This document shows positions 1 through 5,916 of a DNA stretch of 9,385 nucleotides, one piece after another. The number at the start of each line of letters is the position of its first letter. The stretch's first letter is position 1. The stretch is from the NCBI GenBank assembly GCA_021106775.1, contig JAIOTL010000185.1, positions 1 through 9,385 of the forward strand, in the 5' to 3' direction. This DNA comes from Planctomycetota bacterium (GTDB taxonomy: Bacteria; Planctomycetota; UBA8742; SKZP01; JAIOTL01). A program made the translations under genes and the position numbers. The notes under the pieces were generated by a model. The model made no database searches, had not been told where the DNA came from, and saw only the letters and a program-made list of their open reading frames with translations.

Positions 1-194
1 GCTTTCTTTGCAACAGCCTTTTTCGCGGTTGTCGCTTTTTTCACCGGTGCTTTCTTCTTCACGGGTGCTTTCTTTGCAACAGCCTTTTTCGCTGGTGCTT
101 TTTTCGCTACAGGCTTCTTTTTCGCTGTCTTAGTTGCTGTTCCCTTGCCTGCCTTGGATTTCGCAACCTTTGCTCCACTCTTCTTCGTAGGCAT
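1..194 (-). CDS. Histone H1-like Lys/Ala/Pro-rich protein, N-terminal part
   Basis: The reading frame is open from an ATG at 194 to the left edge, so only the first 64 codons are present and the C-terminus is missing. The product starts MPTKKSGAKVAKSKAGKG and continues as AKKA, AKKAP and VKKKAP repeats. It is almost entirely Lys, Ala, Pro, Val and Thr, with no acidic residues. This composition matches the disordered tails of bacterial histone H1-like proteins (chlamydial Hc1/Hc2 type, AlgP-like tails), which bind DNA without strong sequence preference and compact the nucleoid. The start is supported by a perfect AAGGAGG five bases upstream. The repeat is visible in the DNA too: 26 bases at 1-26 recur exactly at 67-92. 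Whether a folded domain follows beyond the window cannot be seen. A basic tail attached to an enzyme is less likely because the repeats begin almost at the start codon. The nucleoid role is inferred from composition only. Confidence 0.8.
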   Translation of the reverse strand, partial: MPTKKSGAKVAKSKAGKGTATKTAKKKPVAKKAPAKKAVAKKAPVKKKAPVKKATTAKKAVAKK

Positions 195-199
195 GATAA

Positions 200-206
200 C
201 CTCCTT
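200..206 (-). promoter_or_regulatory. Shine-Dalgarno site of histone-like gene
   Basis: The minus strand reads AAGGAGG, a full anti-16S match, five bases before the ATG at 194. It is the strongest ribosome binding site in the window. It fixes the start codon of the histone-like gene and suggests high expression, as expected for an abundant nucleoid protein. Confidence 0.85.
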
Positions 207-262
207 AACTGAATATCGAATGCTCCAAAATCTGCGAAGTAACTATGCTTTATTTATATAAA

Positions 263-290
263 ATTATAATTATAAAATATGAAAAGAAAA
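263..290 (-). promoter_or_regulatory. Candidate promoter of histone-like gene
   Basis: On the minus strand a TATAAT hexamer (263-268) lies 16 bases downstream of a weak -35-like TTTTCT (285-290). This would give a leader of roughly 60 bases. A second TATAAT sits directly upstream at 269-274. The region is so AT-rich that chance matches are common, so this is tentative. The rest of 207-372 shows no gene and no clear structure. Confidence 0.25.
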
Positions 291-372
291 TTATAAATAC
301 GCATAAAATTTAATAAACATACTACATTTATTGCTTTTATTATAAAAAACAGCCAAATACTACTTTTTTAAT

Positions 373-400
373 AAAAAAAAGGGGGAAACAGAATTCCCCC
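373..400 (-). terminator. Intrinsic terminator after the VWA/EF-hand gene
   Basis: On the minus strand a perfect 7-bp stem (GGGGGAA / TTCCCCC, arms 394-400 and 381-387) with a 6-base loop is followed by eight T residues (373-380). It begins 20 bases after the stop codon of the gene ending at 420, so it should end that transcript. A run of T on the other side (402-406) could give weak activity on the plus strand, but no plus-strand gene needs it. Confidence 0.85.
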
Positions 401-419
401 ATTTTTCATCTTTTTTCAA

Positions 420-2234
420 TTATTTTTGATCATCAAGAGCTCCAAGTCGAACATAATCGCCACCAGTCATTTGTGCAAGTTTGCGCATCGTCGTATAATC
501 TGCTTCGCTGGATTTACCGATTGCAATCGTGTGTATTTGAATCCTCAGCAGCTGGTTGCGTTGTCCGATTTCTCGAAGCATTCCCTCCATCTGAAAATAA
601 TAGAACTTTGCTCTATTGCTTTGTTTCCCACCTTTTCCGACTGATTCATCGAATTCCGCTTTCGTATTTCTACCCTTCGAGTAGGTAACAGAGCCGTCTT
701 TATCTACGTCAAAATCGTCAAACATATCCATAACTTCTTCCTCGGTAAACACTTCGCTAAACATCTTACGGAATTCAGCACGAGAGAGCTTACCGTCGAA
801 GTTAGTGTCATGAATTTTCTTGATTTCATCGATTCCACCGAAATATCTGCCTGTTGTGGCATACCCGTCTGTGAGGAAAAAAATCGTATCAAGCTGAATT
901 GTTTTATCTTTACTGCCTGTTTCTGCAGGTTTCTTATTCTTCTGGAGTTTTCCCTCTGCGAGGTTGAATCCGGTCGCCAATGCACCGTAAATGTTCGTTT
1001 TCTTGCCTGTTTTCAGCCTTTTAATCCATTTTTCTGCGCGAACCTTATTCTTTTCTGATGCTTCGACGAGTTTTTCTTCCCAGATATCAATAGTTGAATT
1101 GTATGCGATGATTGAAAATCCAACGTTTCCATCGTCTTTGTACTTGCTTTTCTTCTTATTTTTCTTCGGTTCTGGAAGTGCCCACATTGAGCGAAGAAGT
1201 TCTGCACGTGCAAGGTCAAATTTTGTTTTTATCTTTGACCAGTCGATTTTTCTGCGTCTTTTTGCGTCTTTACCGTCACCTTCCTTTTCACCTTTTGTTT
1301 CTTCACCTTGTTTCTTTGCTGTTCTGGTTAATTCTGGGTCTATATCCTCTTCCATCGAGCTTGAAGTATCAATAATGTAAACGAGCCGTTTGCTATATGT
1401 TTCGATGCCGTGATAGGTTACTGTAACACCTGTTTTATCGCCATCACCTTCTTTAGGTTCGATACTTTCACCTTTTTTTATTTTATTAAGCCAGCTCTTC
1501 CAAACACCAACATCATCACCTAGTTTCAGTTCTGAAATTATTTCCAAAGCCTTGATAACATCTCCTCGGATTCGTGATTTGTCGTTTTCTAGTCTTTCAA
1601 TAAAGATTTCTGCGATTTCAATGAATCGGTCGCGGTTTTTCCTGTCTTTGTTCGCGTATTTTTTCAGCAATGTTACACAATAAGATTTTATTGAGACAAT
1701 TTCATCTTTGATAAGTGTTTTCAGATACGGAAAAAATTCCTCTTCAAGCATTGTTCTAATGTTTATGAATGCCAGTGCTCTTGCCCTCATTTCCCAGGCT
1801 TCATCTTCAAATGCCTTTATTATCGTTTCTTTGTCAGCACTTTCGTTTAGAATTTTATCGAATATCTTAGCTCTAAGCGAACCTCCGACTTTATCATTGA
1901 AAACTTGTTTTTTCAGATATTTCTGTGAGTCAGCGTCTGTCATCATCTCAAGAGTTTTTATCGCCTGATTATATGAAGGAATTTTGTCAGGCATTCTGAT
2001 AAGAATCGGAAGTGCAACCTCAACAAGGAATTCTGTGATAGCCTTGTCTGACCAGGTTTCAAGCGTTTTTAGAGCAGCAATTACCTCATCGTTGGTCGAT
2101 CGAGAACTTTTCACGAGTTTTTTTGCTTTTGACAGTGCTTTTCTTCCTTCGCTTCGCAAACCGGCATTTAAGTCGGAAACAACGGTAACTGCGAACATTG
2201 CGAGTATTATCAGTGTAAATAATTTGACTTTCAT
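420..2234 (-). CDS. Exported HEAT-like/VWA protein with EF-hand pair inserted in the VWA domain
   Basis: The product has 604 residues. Residues 1-20/24 form a Sec signal peptide (basic start, hydrophobic core, likely cut after VVS or LNA), so it should act outside the cytoplasm. Residues about 44-240 are helical and look like degenerate HEAT-type repeats. Residues about 283-600 are a VWA domain. The MIDAS metal site is visible as D289-x-S291-x-S293 (IIDTSSSM), T413 and the TDG motif at D456. A late strand follows (IHTIAIG, 567-573). Between TDG and that strand sits an EF-hand pair: a canonical 12-residue loop at 476-487 (DTNFDGKLSRAE) and a second beginning DVDKDGSVT at 509. A highly charged insert (about 296-335) follows the first MIDAS motif. 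The start has AGGGGG four bases upstream. The gene is monocistronic, with its own terminator. VWA domains bind protein ligands through a metal ion, so a calcium-tuned adhesion or scaffold role is plausible but not shown. The specific function is unknown. Confidence 0.85.
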   Translation of the reverse strand: MKVKLFTLIILAMFAVTVVSDLNAGLRSEGRKALSKAKKLVKSSRSTNDEVIAALKTLETWSDKAITEFLVEVALPILIRMPDKIPSYNQAIKTLEMMTDADSQKYLKKQVFNDKVGGSLRAKIFDKILNESADKETIIKAFEDEAWEMRARALAFINIRTMLEEEFFPYLKTLIKDEIVSIKSYCVTLLKKYANKDRKNRDRFIEIAEIFIERLENDKSRIRGDVIKALEIISELKLGDDVGVWKSWLNKIKKGESIEPKEGDGDKTGVTVTYHGIETYSKRLVYIIDTSSSMEEDIDPELTRTAKKQGEETKGEKEGDGKDAKRRRKIDWSKIKTKFDLARAELLRSMWALPEPKKNKKKSKYKDDGNVGFSIIAYNSTIDIWEEKLVEASEKNKVRAEKWIKRLKTGKKTNIYGALATGFNLAEGKLQKNKKPAETGSKDKTIQLDTIFFLTDGYATTGRYFGGIDEIKKIHDTNFDGKLSRAEFRKMFSEVFTEEEVMDMFDDFDVDKDGSVTYSKGRNTKAEFDESVGKGGKQSNRAKFYYFQMEGMLREIGQRNQLLRIQIHTIAIGKSSEADYTTMRKLAQMTGGDYVRLGALDDQK

Positions 2235-2238
2235 GATT

Positions 2239-2244
2239 CCCCCT
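2239..2244 (-). promoter_or_regulatory. Ribosome binding site of the VWA gene
   Basis: The minus strand reads AGGGGG, four bases upstream of the ATG at 2234. It supports that ATG, which is also the one that gives a well-formed signal peptide. Confidence 0.6.
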
Positions 2245-2324
2245 GTGAGTTTTAGTCAACATTTTAAACAAAAAAATCTTTAATTCACCTTATATTTTTG
2301 TTTCTCTTTTACTGTTTGTTGTGC

Positions 2325-2330
2325 ATTATA
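2325..2330 (-). promoter_or_regulatory. Candidate -10 element of the VWA gene
   Basis: A consensus TATAAT lies on the minus strand in the 125-bp gap between the divergent VWA and pyrK genes, about 90 bases before the VWA start codon. No good -35 is visible; the best is TTCCGA with a 17-base spacer. It overlaps the region that must also hold the pyrK promoter, for which I see no convincing hexamers. Confidence 0.3.
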
Positions 2331-2359
2331 CGAAATAAATCAAATTTTCGGAAAACTGT

Positions 2360-3154
2360 ATGTTTTATCACGAAAAATTGAGAATTGTCGGCAATGTAAA
2401 CCTTGGTAGTGGATATTTCATGCTTGATTTAGCACTTGAGCATGATGTGAACGTTGAACACGGGAATTTTGTGATGATTACTTTCCCAAGCAGGCAGGAT
2501 TTGCTGCTTCCCCGCCCGTTTTCGGTTTTTGATATCCAGAATCGCAGCGTGAAAATCCTTTATAAGGTTGTGGGCAAAGGGACAGAATATCTGTCGAACC
2601 TTGCACCTGGAGAAGTCGTTGAATGCTCGCTTCCGCTTGGAAATTCTTTTCCGAAACCTGACGGATTTGACGTTGTTTTTCTTGTTGGTGGAGGATTTGG
2701 TGCAGCACCATTGAATTTATATTTGCGAACTTTTTTGCCTGAGAAGCTGAAATATCAAGCAAATTTCCTCCTTGGCGCAAAAACTGTAAAAGAACTCGTT
2801 TTTCTCGATGAACTGTGTGAAAACGCGAAAAATAATCTCGCTATTGCAACGGATGACGGTACGAAAGGATTTACGGGGTTTGTTACTAAATTATTCGCGA
2901 GCAAAATCGAGGAATTGGAAAAAGCATCGAAAATCTTAGTCCTAAGCTGCGGACCCGATGCCATGACGCACGCTCTCGCAGAAAATATAAAATCTCTGCA
3001 ACCGACACGAAACATAAAAGCATTTTTCTCGCTTGAGGCGAAAATGGCATGCGGATTCGGCGTGTGTAACGGCTGTGTAGTTGAAACTCCAACCGGTTAC
3101 AAGCGTGTGTGCAAAGATGGACCAGTATTCGAAATCGATGATGTTATTCTCTGA
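2360..3154 (+). CDS. pyrK: Dihydroorotate dehydrogenase electron-transfer subunit PyrK
   Basis: This 264-residue flavin/iron-sulfur protein belongs to the ferredoxin-reductase-like family. PyrK passes electrons from dihydroorotate oxidation by the PyrD catalytic subunit (class 1B) to NAD+ in pyrimidine synthesis. The FAD-binding motif RPFS is at 52-55. A glycine-rich nucleotide-binding loop (VGGGFGAAPL) is at 109-118, and CGPDAM is at 197-202. The C-terminal [2Fe-2S] site has four cysteines at 231, 236, 239 and 251 (C-x4-C-x2-C-x11-C), followed by KDGPVF, which is typical of PyrK. The length matches the family. The ATG has only a weak ribosome site, but the N-terminus aligns with the family pattern. 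glmM follows 86 bases downstream in the same direction. No pyrD lies in the window, so the partner must be encoded elsewhere. Other reductases of this family (for example sulfhydrogenase gamma subunits) are less likely given the cysteine pattern. Confidence 0.88.
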   Translation: MFYHEKLRIVGNVNLGSGYFMLDLALEHDVNVEHGNFVMITFPSRQDLLLPRPFSVFDIQNRSVKILYKVVGKGTEYLSNLAPGEVVECSLPLGNSFPKPDGFDVVFLVGGGFGAAPLNLYLRTFLPEKLKYQANFLLGAKTVKELVFLDELCENAKNNLAIATDDGTKGFTGFVTKLFASKIEELEKASKILVLSCGPDAMTHALAENIKSLQPTRNIKAFFSLEAKMACGFGVCNGCVVETPTGYKRVCKDGPVFEIDDVIL

Positions 3155-3229
3155 TTATCGCCAAAAAATCACAAATAAATGTTAAAACATGCGAATTAAA
3201 TTCCGAATCTATAAACATTGGATACTGTT

Positions 3230-3234
3230 AAGGA
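3230..3234 (+). promoter_or_regulatory. Ribosome binding site of glmM
   Basis: AAGGA lies six bases before the ATG at 3241. It supports the start that gives the family-typical MKYFGTDGIR opening. Confidence 0.7.
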
Positions 3235-3240
3235 AATTTA

Positions 3241-4593
3241 ATGAAATATTTCGGCACCGACGGCATACGCAACAAGGCTTACGAAGGTGTTTTGTCCGTA
3301 GAAAATCTCGTAAAATGGGGCAAAGCGATTGCAACTGCGATAATCCATAATTTTACAGATGAAAAATGTCTGTCGATAGTAATTGGCAGAGATACACGCC
3401 AGTCTGGCAAACCTATTTCCCAAATTTTAATCGATTCTATAATTCATAAAGGCATTGATATTATTGATGTTGGAGTGCTGCCGACGCCGGCAATCGCATA
3501 TTTGACACGGTTTCACAAGGCAAAAGCTGGAATCGTCATTTCCGCCTCGCATAATCCGTACCGGGACAACGGAATCAAGGTTTTCGATGCTGATGGTTAC
3601 AAAGTTAGCGAAAAATTCGAGCTTGAGATAGAACAATATTTTGATTCCGAGGAATTTGCTCCTGGTGCTGAGAAAGTCGGCGAAACAAAAAAGGACGGGT
3701 ACACGGAATATCTGGATGCGCTTGTTCAAAGAGCTGGCGGTGAAAACGCATTTATCGGCATGCGACTTTACCTTGATTGCGCAAATGGTGCTGCCTACAA
3801 AATCGCACCTGAATTATTCACAAAACTAGGCTGCGATGTGAAAACAGTCTCATGCACGCCTGACGGCACGAATATAAACGTCAAATGTGGTGCAGTTCAT
3901 CCTGAAATTCTGGCTGACGAATTGAAGGAAATGAGCGGTTATATCGGCGTTTCCTTGGACGGTGATGCTGACCGTGCTATGTACATCGATGAGCACGGCA
4001 AGGTTCGCGACGGTGATTACTGGCTTTACATTGTTGCCAAAAGGCTCAGCGAAAGCAATGAGTTGAATCATAAACAGGTTGTCGGCACAATAATCACCAA
4101 CCTCGGACTTGAATTATCGCTTGAAAAAATCGGCATCGCATTCGCGCGAACTGATGTCGGGGATAAATACATCAGCAGATTGATGCTGATGGAAAATTAC
4201 GTCCTCGGCGGTGAACAATCCGGGCATTACCTGATTTATACAGGTGTGCCGACATTCACAACAGGAGATGGATTGCTAAGCACAATTGAGCTTCTAAAAT
4301 CGATGAAACACTACAACTCAACCCTTGCAGAACTCTCAAAACCGCTTGTAAAGATGCCGCAACTCTCACTCAACGTCCAGGTCTCATCAAAACCTCCGCT
4401 TGAATCGATTCCTGAAGTTATCGCTAAAATCAAGGAAATCGAAAAGAAAACATCGGGATGGGGCAGAATCGTCTTCCGTTACTCAGGTACCGAGCCTTTG
4501 GCGCGTATAATGGTCGAAGGAAAACCGCTTGAGAAGCTTGAAACATACGCGCACGAATTAAAATTCCTTGTCGAACGCAATATCGGCAGTTAA
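3241..4593 (+). CDS. glmM: Phosphoglucosamine mutase
   Basis: This 450-residue cytoplasmic alpha-D-phosphohexomutase should convert glucosamine-6-phosphate to glucosamine-1-phosphate, on the route to UDP-GlcNAc for peptidoglycan (and LPS, where present). All four family signatures are present and intact: the N-terminal FGTDGIR (4-10); the phosphoserine loop SASHNP (101-106, with S103 the phosphorylated serine); the magnesium loop DGDADR (240-245); the sugar-binding loop GGEQSGH (323-329); and the phosphate-binding loop RYSGTEP (413-419). The Gln in GEQSGH and the length point to GlmM rather than phosphomannomutase or phosphoglucomutase. The usual Gly after DGIR is replaced by NKAYEG, a mild deviation. 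It lies 86 bp after pyrK and may share its transcript; no terminator is visible between them. The gene converges on the lipoprotein gene, with a palindromic repeat between them. Substrate specificity is inferred from motifs. Confidence 0.9.
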   Translation: MKYFGTDGIRNKAYEGVLSVENLVKWGKAIATAIIHNFTDEKCLSIVIGRDTRQSGKPISQILIDSIIHKGIDIIDVGVLPTPAIAYLTRFHKAKAGIVISASHNPYRDNGIKVFDADGYKVSEKFELEIEQYFDSEEFAPGAEKVGETKKDGYTEYLDALVQRAGGENAFIGMRLYLDCANGAAYKIAPELFTKLGCDVKTVSCTPDGTNINVKCGAVHPEILADELKEMSGYIGVSLDGDADRAMYIDEHGKVRDGDYWLYIVAKRLSESNELNHKQVVGTIITNLGLELSLEKIGIAFARTDVGDKYISRLMLMENYVLGGEQSGHYLIYTGVPTFTTGDGLLSTIELLKSMKHYNSTLAELSKPLVKMPQLSLNVQVSSKPPLESIPEVIAKIKEIEKKTSGWGRIVFRYSGTEPLARIMVEGKPLEKLETYAHELKFLVERNIGS

Positions 4594-4620
4594 TGGTCAG
4601 TTACATAAGTTTTAGTGAAT

Positions 4621-4685
4621 GGTAGAACAGGCATCCCTGCCTGTTAACATTGATGCTGAGTATCAGGCAAGATGCCTGACCTACC
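4621..4685. repeat. REP-like palindromic repeat, two inverted arms
   Basis: Two arms of about 25 bases (4621-4647 and 4661-4685) are near-perfect inverted copies, so the whole 65 bp can fold into one long hairpin. Each arm is also a small hairpin by itself: CAGGCA-TCCC-TGCCTG in the left arm and CAGGCA-AGA-TGCCTG in the right. The outer ends are GGTAG and CTACC. It sits between the convergent ends of glmM and the lipoprotein gene, the usual place for REP/BIME-type elements. No T-run follows on either strand, so it is not a standard terminator, although a hairpin here could still protect mRNA 3' ends. A further single arm lies at 5795-5817. Confidence 0.85.
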
Positions 4686-4716
4686 GACAATGACACAAAA
4701 TTAACCTTACGTTGTA

Positions 4717-5841
4717 CTAATCAATGTGCTCGAACCATTCGGACATAAAGGGCTGCACAAGGTCAATAAACTCGAATTCAACCAAGCAGCGTATGGTTTT
4801 TGATGTTTTCACATCTGGTACTTGGGAAATTGCATACAATCCATCGATTTTTTCGAATGCACCTTCGATGGGCATACTCGCAAAAATCAGCAATTCCGTA
4901 TGTTCATTTATCTGAAATCGGTAGAACTCGCGTTTTAGCAAGGTTTCCATGTCACTGCTTTGGTTTAGGATTGTAATTTCATCTAAACCTTCAATAACTT
5001 TGGAAAAAATCTGGTTGCATTTTGCTGATTTCACGGTTCTAAGAGCGTCAACAAGCGGCATTCCGCTATAAATGTTGAAATATGAAGATTGAACGTCAAT
5101 TCCCCACAATTTCTTTCCCATTGGCGTAATTCTCGCGCTTTGCAGGGGATACCAGGATTCCACCTTCTTTTCAAAAAGGGCTCCTGAATTACACACCTTG
5201 ATTTCTACGAGTTTCAGGTTTTTTTCACCTTTATCTCGAAAACCGCAAAGCTGAACGATTGTTTTGTCCGGCAATTGCAGCCAATCGTATTTAACGTTTT
5301 CATTCTGCACATAATCGTATTTATATTTGGAATCGACACATCCCTTTATTTTGGCTGTTCTCAGCACGTTTGCATAATCGCGTCCGACTTCCAATTCAAT
5401 TGTTTGTTCCGAATCGGAATTTTCTGCATGCTCAGCTAGATTCAAGCGTCGAAAATGTGTTTTAACCTGCATATCCCAGCGAATTTTGTCGGTGAATCCT
5501 GTACCGACTTCGCCAAGCAGAATTTGCGTAATTTTACTTTTTTCCGCTTCATCAGCATTTTGAAGCATAGTATTTATACCAAGTAAAGTTTTGTCCGGCA
5601 GCATAAACCACCAGGCTTTGCTCCTCTTTGACACTTCATCAAAATACATATCGCTTATCAGTCCTTTGCCCGAAGGTTTCGAACGAATCGCGTCAAGTTT
5701 GTCTTGTGCAGCATTAAAATCATCATCAATCGATAGAATGAAATCCTTCGGAACACTGCAACAGCCGAACGTTACACAAATCACAACCAGGATTGACAGA
5801 CAAGATGCCTGTCCTACTGAAATGCTGAATTTCATCACCAT
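4717..5841 (-). CDS. Predicted lipoprotein of unknown function
   Basis: I do not recognise the family. The frame opens at a TTG (5862), but ATG codons at 5841 and 5835 give a better signal peptide, so I place the start at 5841 (374 residues); 5835 would give 372. There is no good ribosome site, only AAGTGG near 5846-5851. Counting from the 5835 ATG, residues 1-24 form a hydrophobic export signal ending VTFGCC. Cys25 is a plausible lipidation site, although the lipobox is not canonical, with Thr at -3. The mature part is soluble, mixed alpha/beta, with no membrane segment. Two stretches look duplicated: one around 5610-5580 (WWFMLPDKTLLGI) and one around 5290-5248 (DWLQLPDKTIVQL). Residues 7-14 of the signal (VGQASCLS) are encoded by a dispersed-repeat arm. 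It follows the 942-residue gene by about 75 bp in the same direction, so the two may form an operon. Confidence 0.75.
   Translation of the reverse strand: MVMKFSISVGQASCLSILVVICVTFGCCSVPKDFILSIDDDFNAAQDKLDAIRSKPSGKGLISDMYFDEVSKRSKAWWFMLPDKTLLGINTMLQNADEAEKSKITQILLGEVGTGFTDKIRWDMQVKTHFRRLNLAEHAENSDSEQTIELEVGRDYANVLRTAKIKGCVDSKYKYDYVQNENVKYDWLQLPDKTIVQLCGFRDKGEKNLKLVEIKVCNSGALFEKKVESWYPLQSARITPMGKKLWGIDVQSSYFNIYSGMPLVDALRTVKSAKCNQIFSKVIEGLDEITILNQSSDMETLLKREFYRFQINEHTELLIFASMPIEGAFEKIDGLYAISQVPDVKTSKTIRCLVEFEFIDLVQPFMSEWFEHID
5795..5817. repeat. Single REP-like arm inside the lipoprotein gene
   Basis: This 23-base segment matches the right arm of the palindrome at 4661-4685: both contain AAGATGCCTG followed by xCCTAC. 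It can form the same small hairpin, with one pair weakened to G:T in RNA. On the minus strand it reads GTAGGACAGGCATCTTGTCT and is translated in frame as VGQASCLS within the lipoprotein signal peptide. Only one arm is present. Confidence 0.75.
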
Positions 5842-5916
5842 AACACCACTTAATAAACTCAATATGAATTCAATATTTTAATTCACAAACGTAAATAATG
5901 CAAATGGATGAAGTAT

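Noticed and set aside
1..92. Regular repeats at the left edge as a CRISPR array
   Set aside because: The repeats are in frame and encode AKKA-type units directly after a start codon with a strong ribosome site. There are no unique spacers of constant length.
991..1380. Open frame on the plus strand, opposite the VWA gene
   Set aside because: It is rich in Phe, Ser and Leu because it reads the complement of Lys/Glu/Asp codons. It has no ribosome site, and the minus-strand gene has clear domains.
4621..4685. Palindrome as a bidirectional intrinsic terminator for the convergent genes
   Set aside because: No T-run follows the stem on either strand, and the nested-arm structure and third copy fit a dispersed repeat better.
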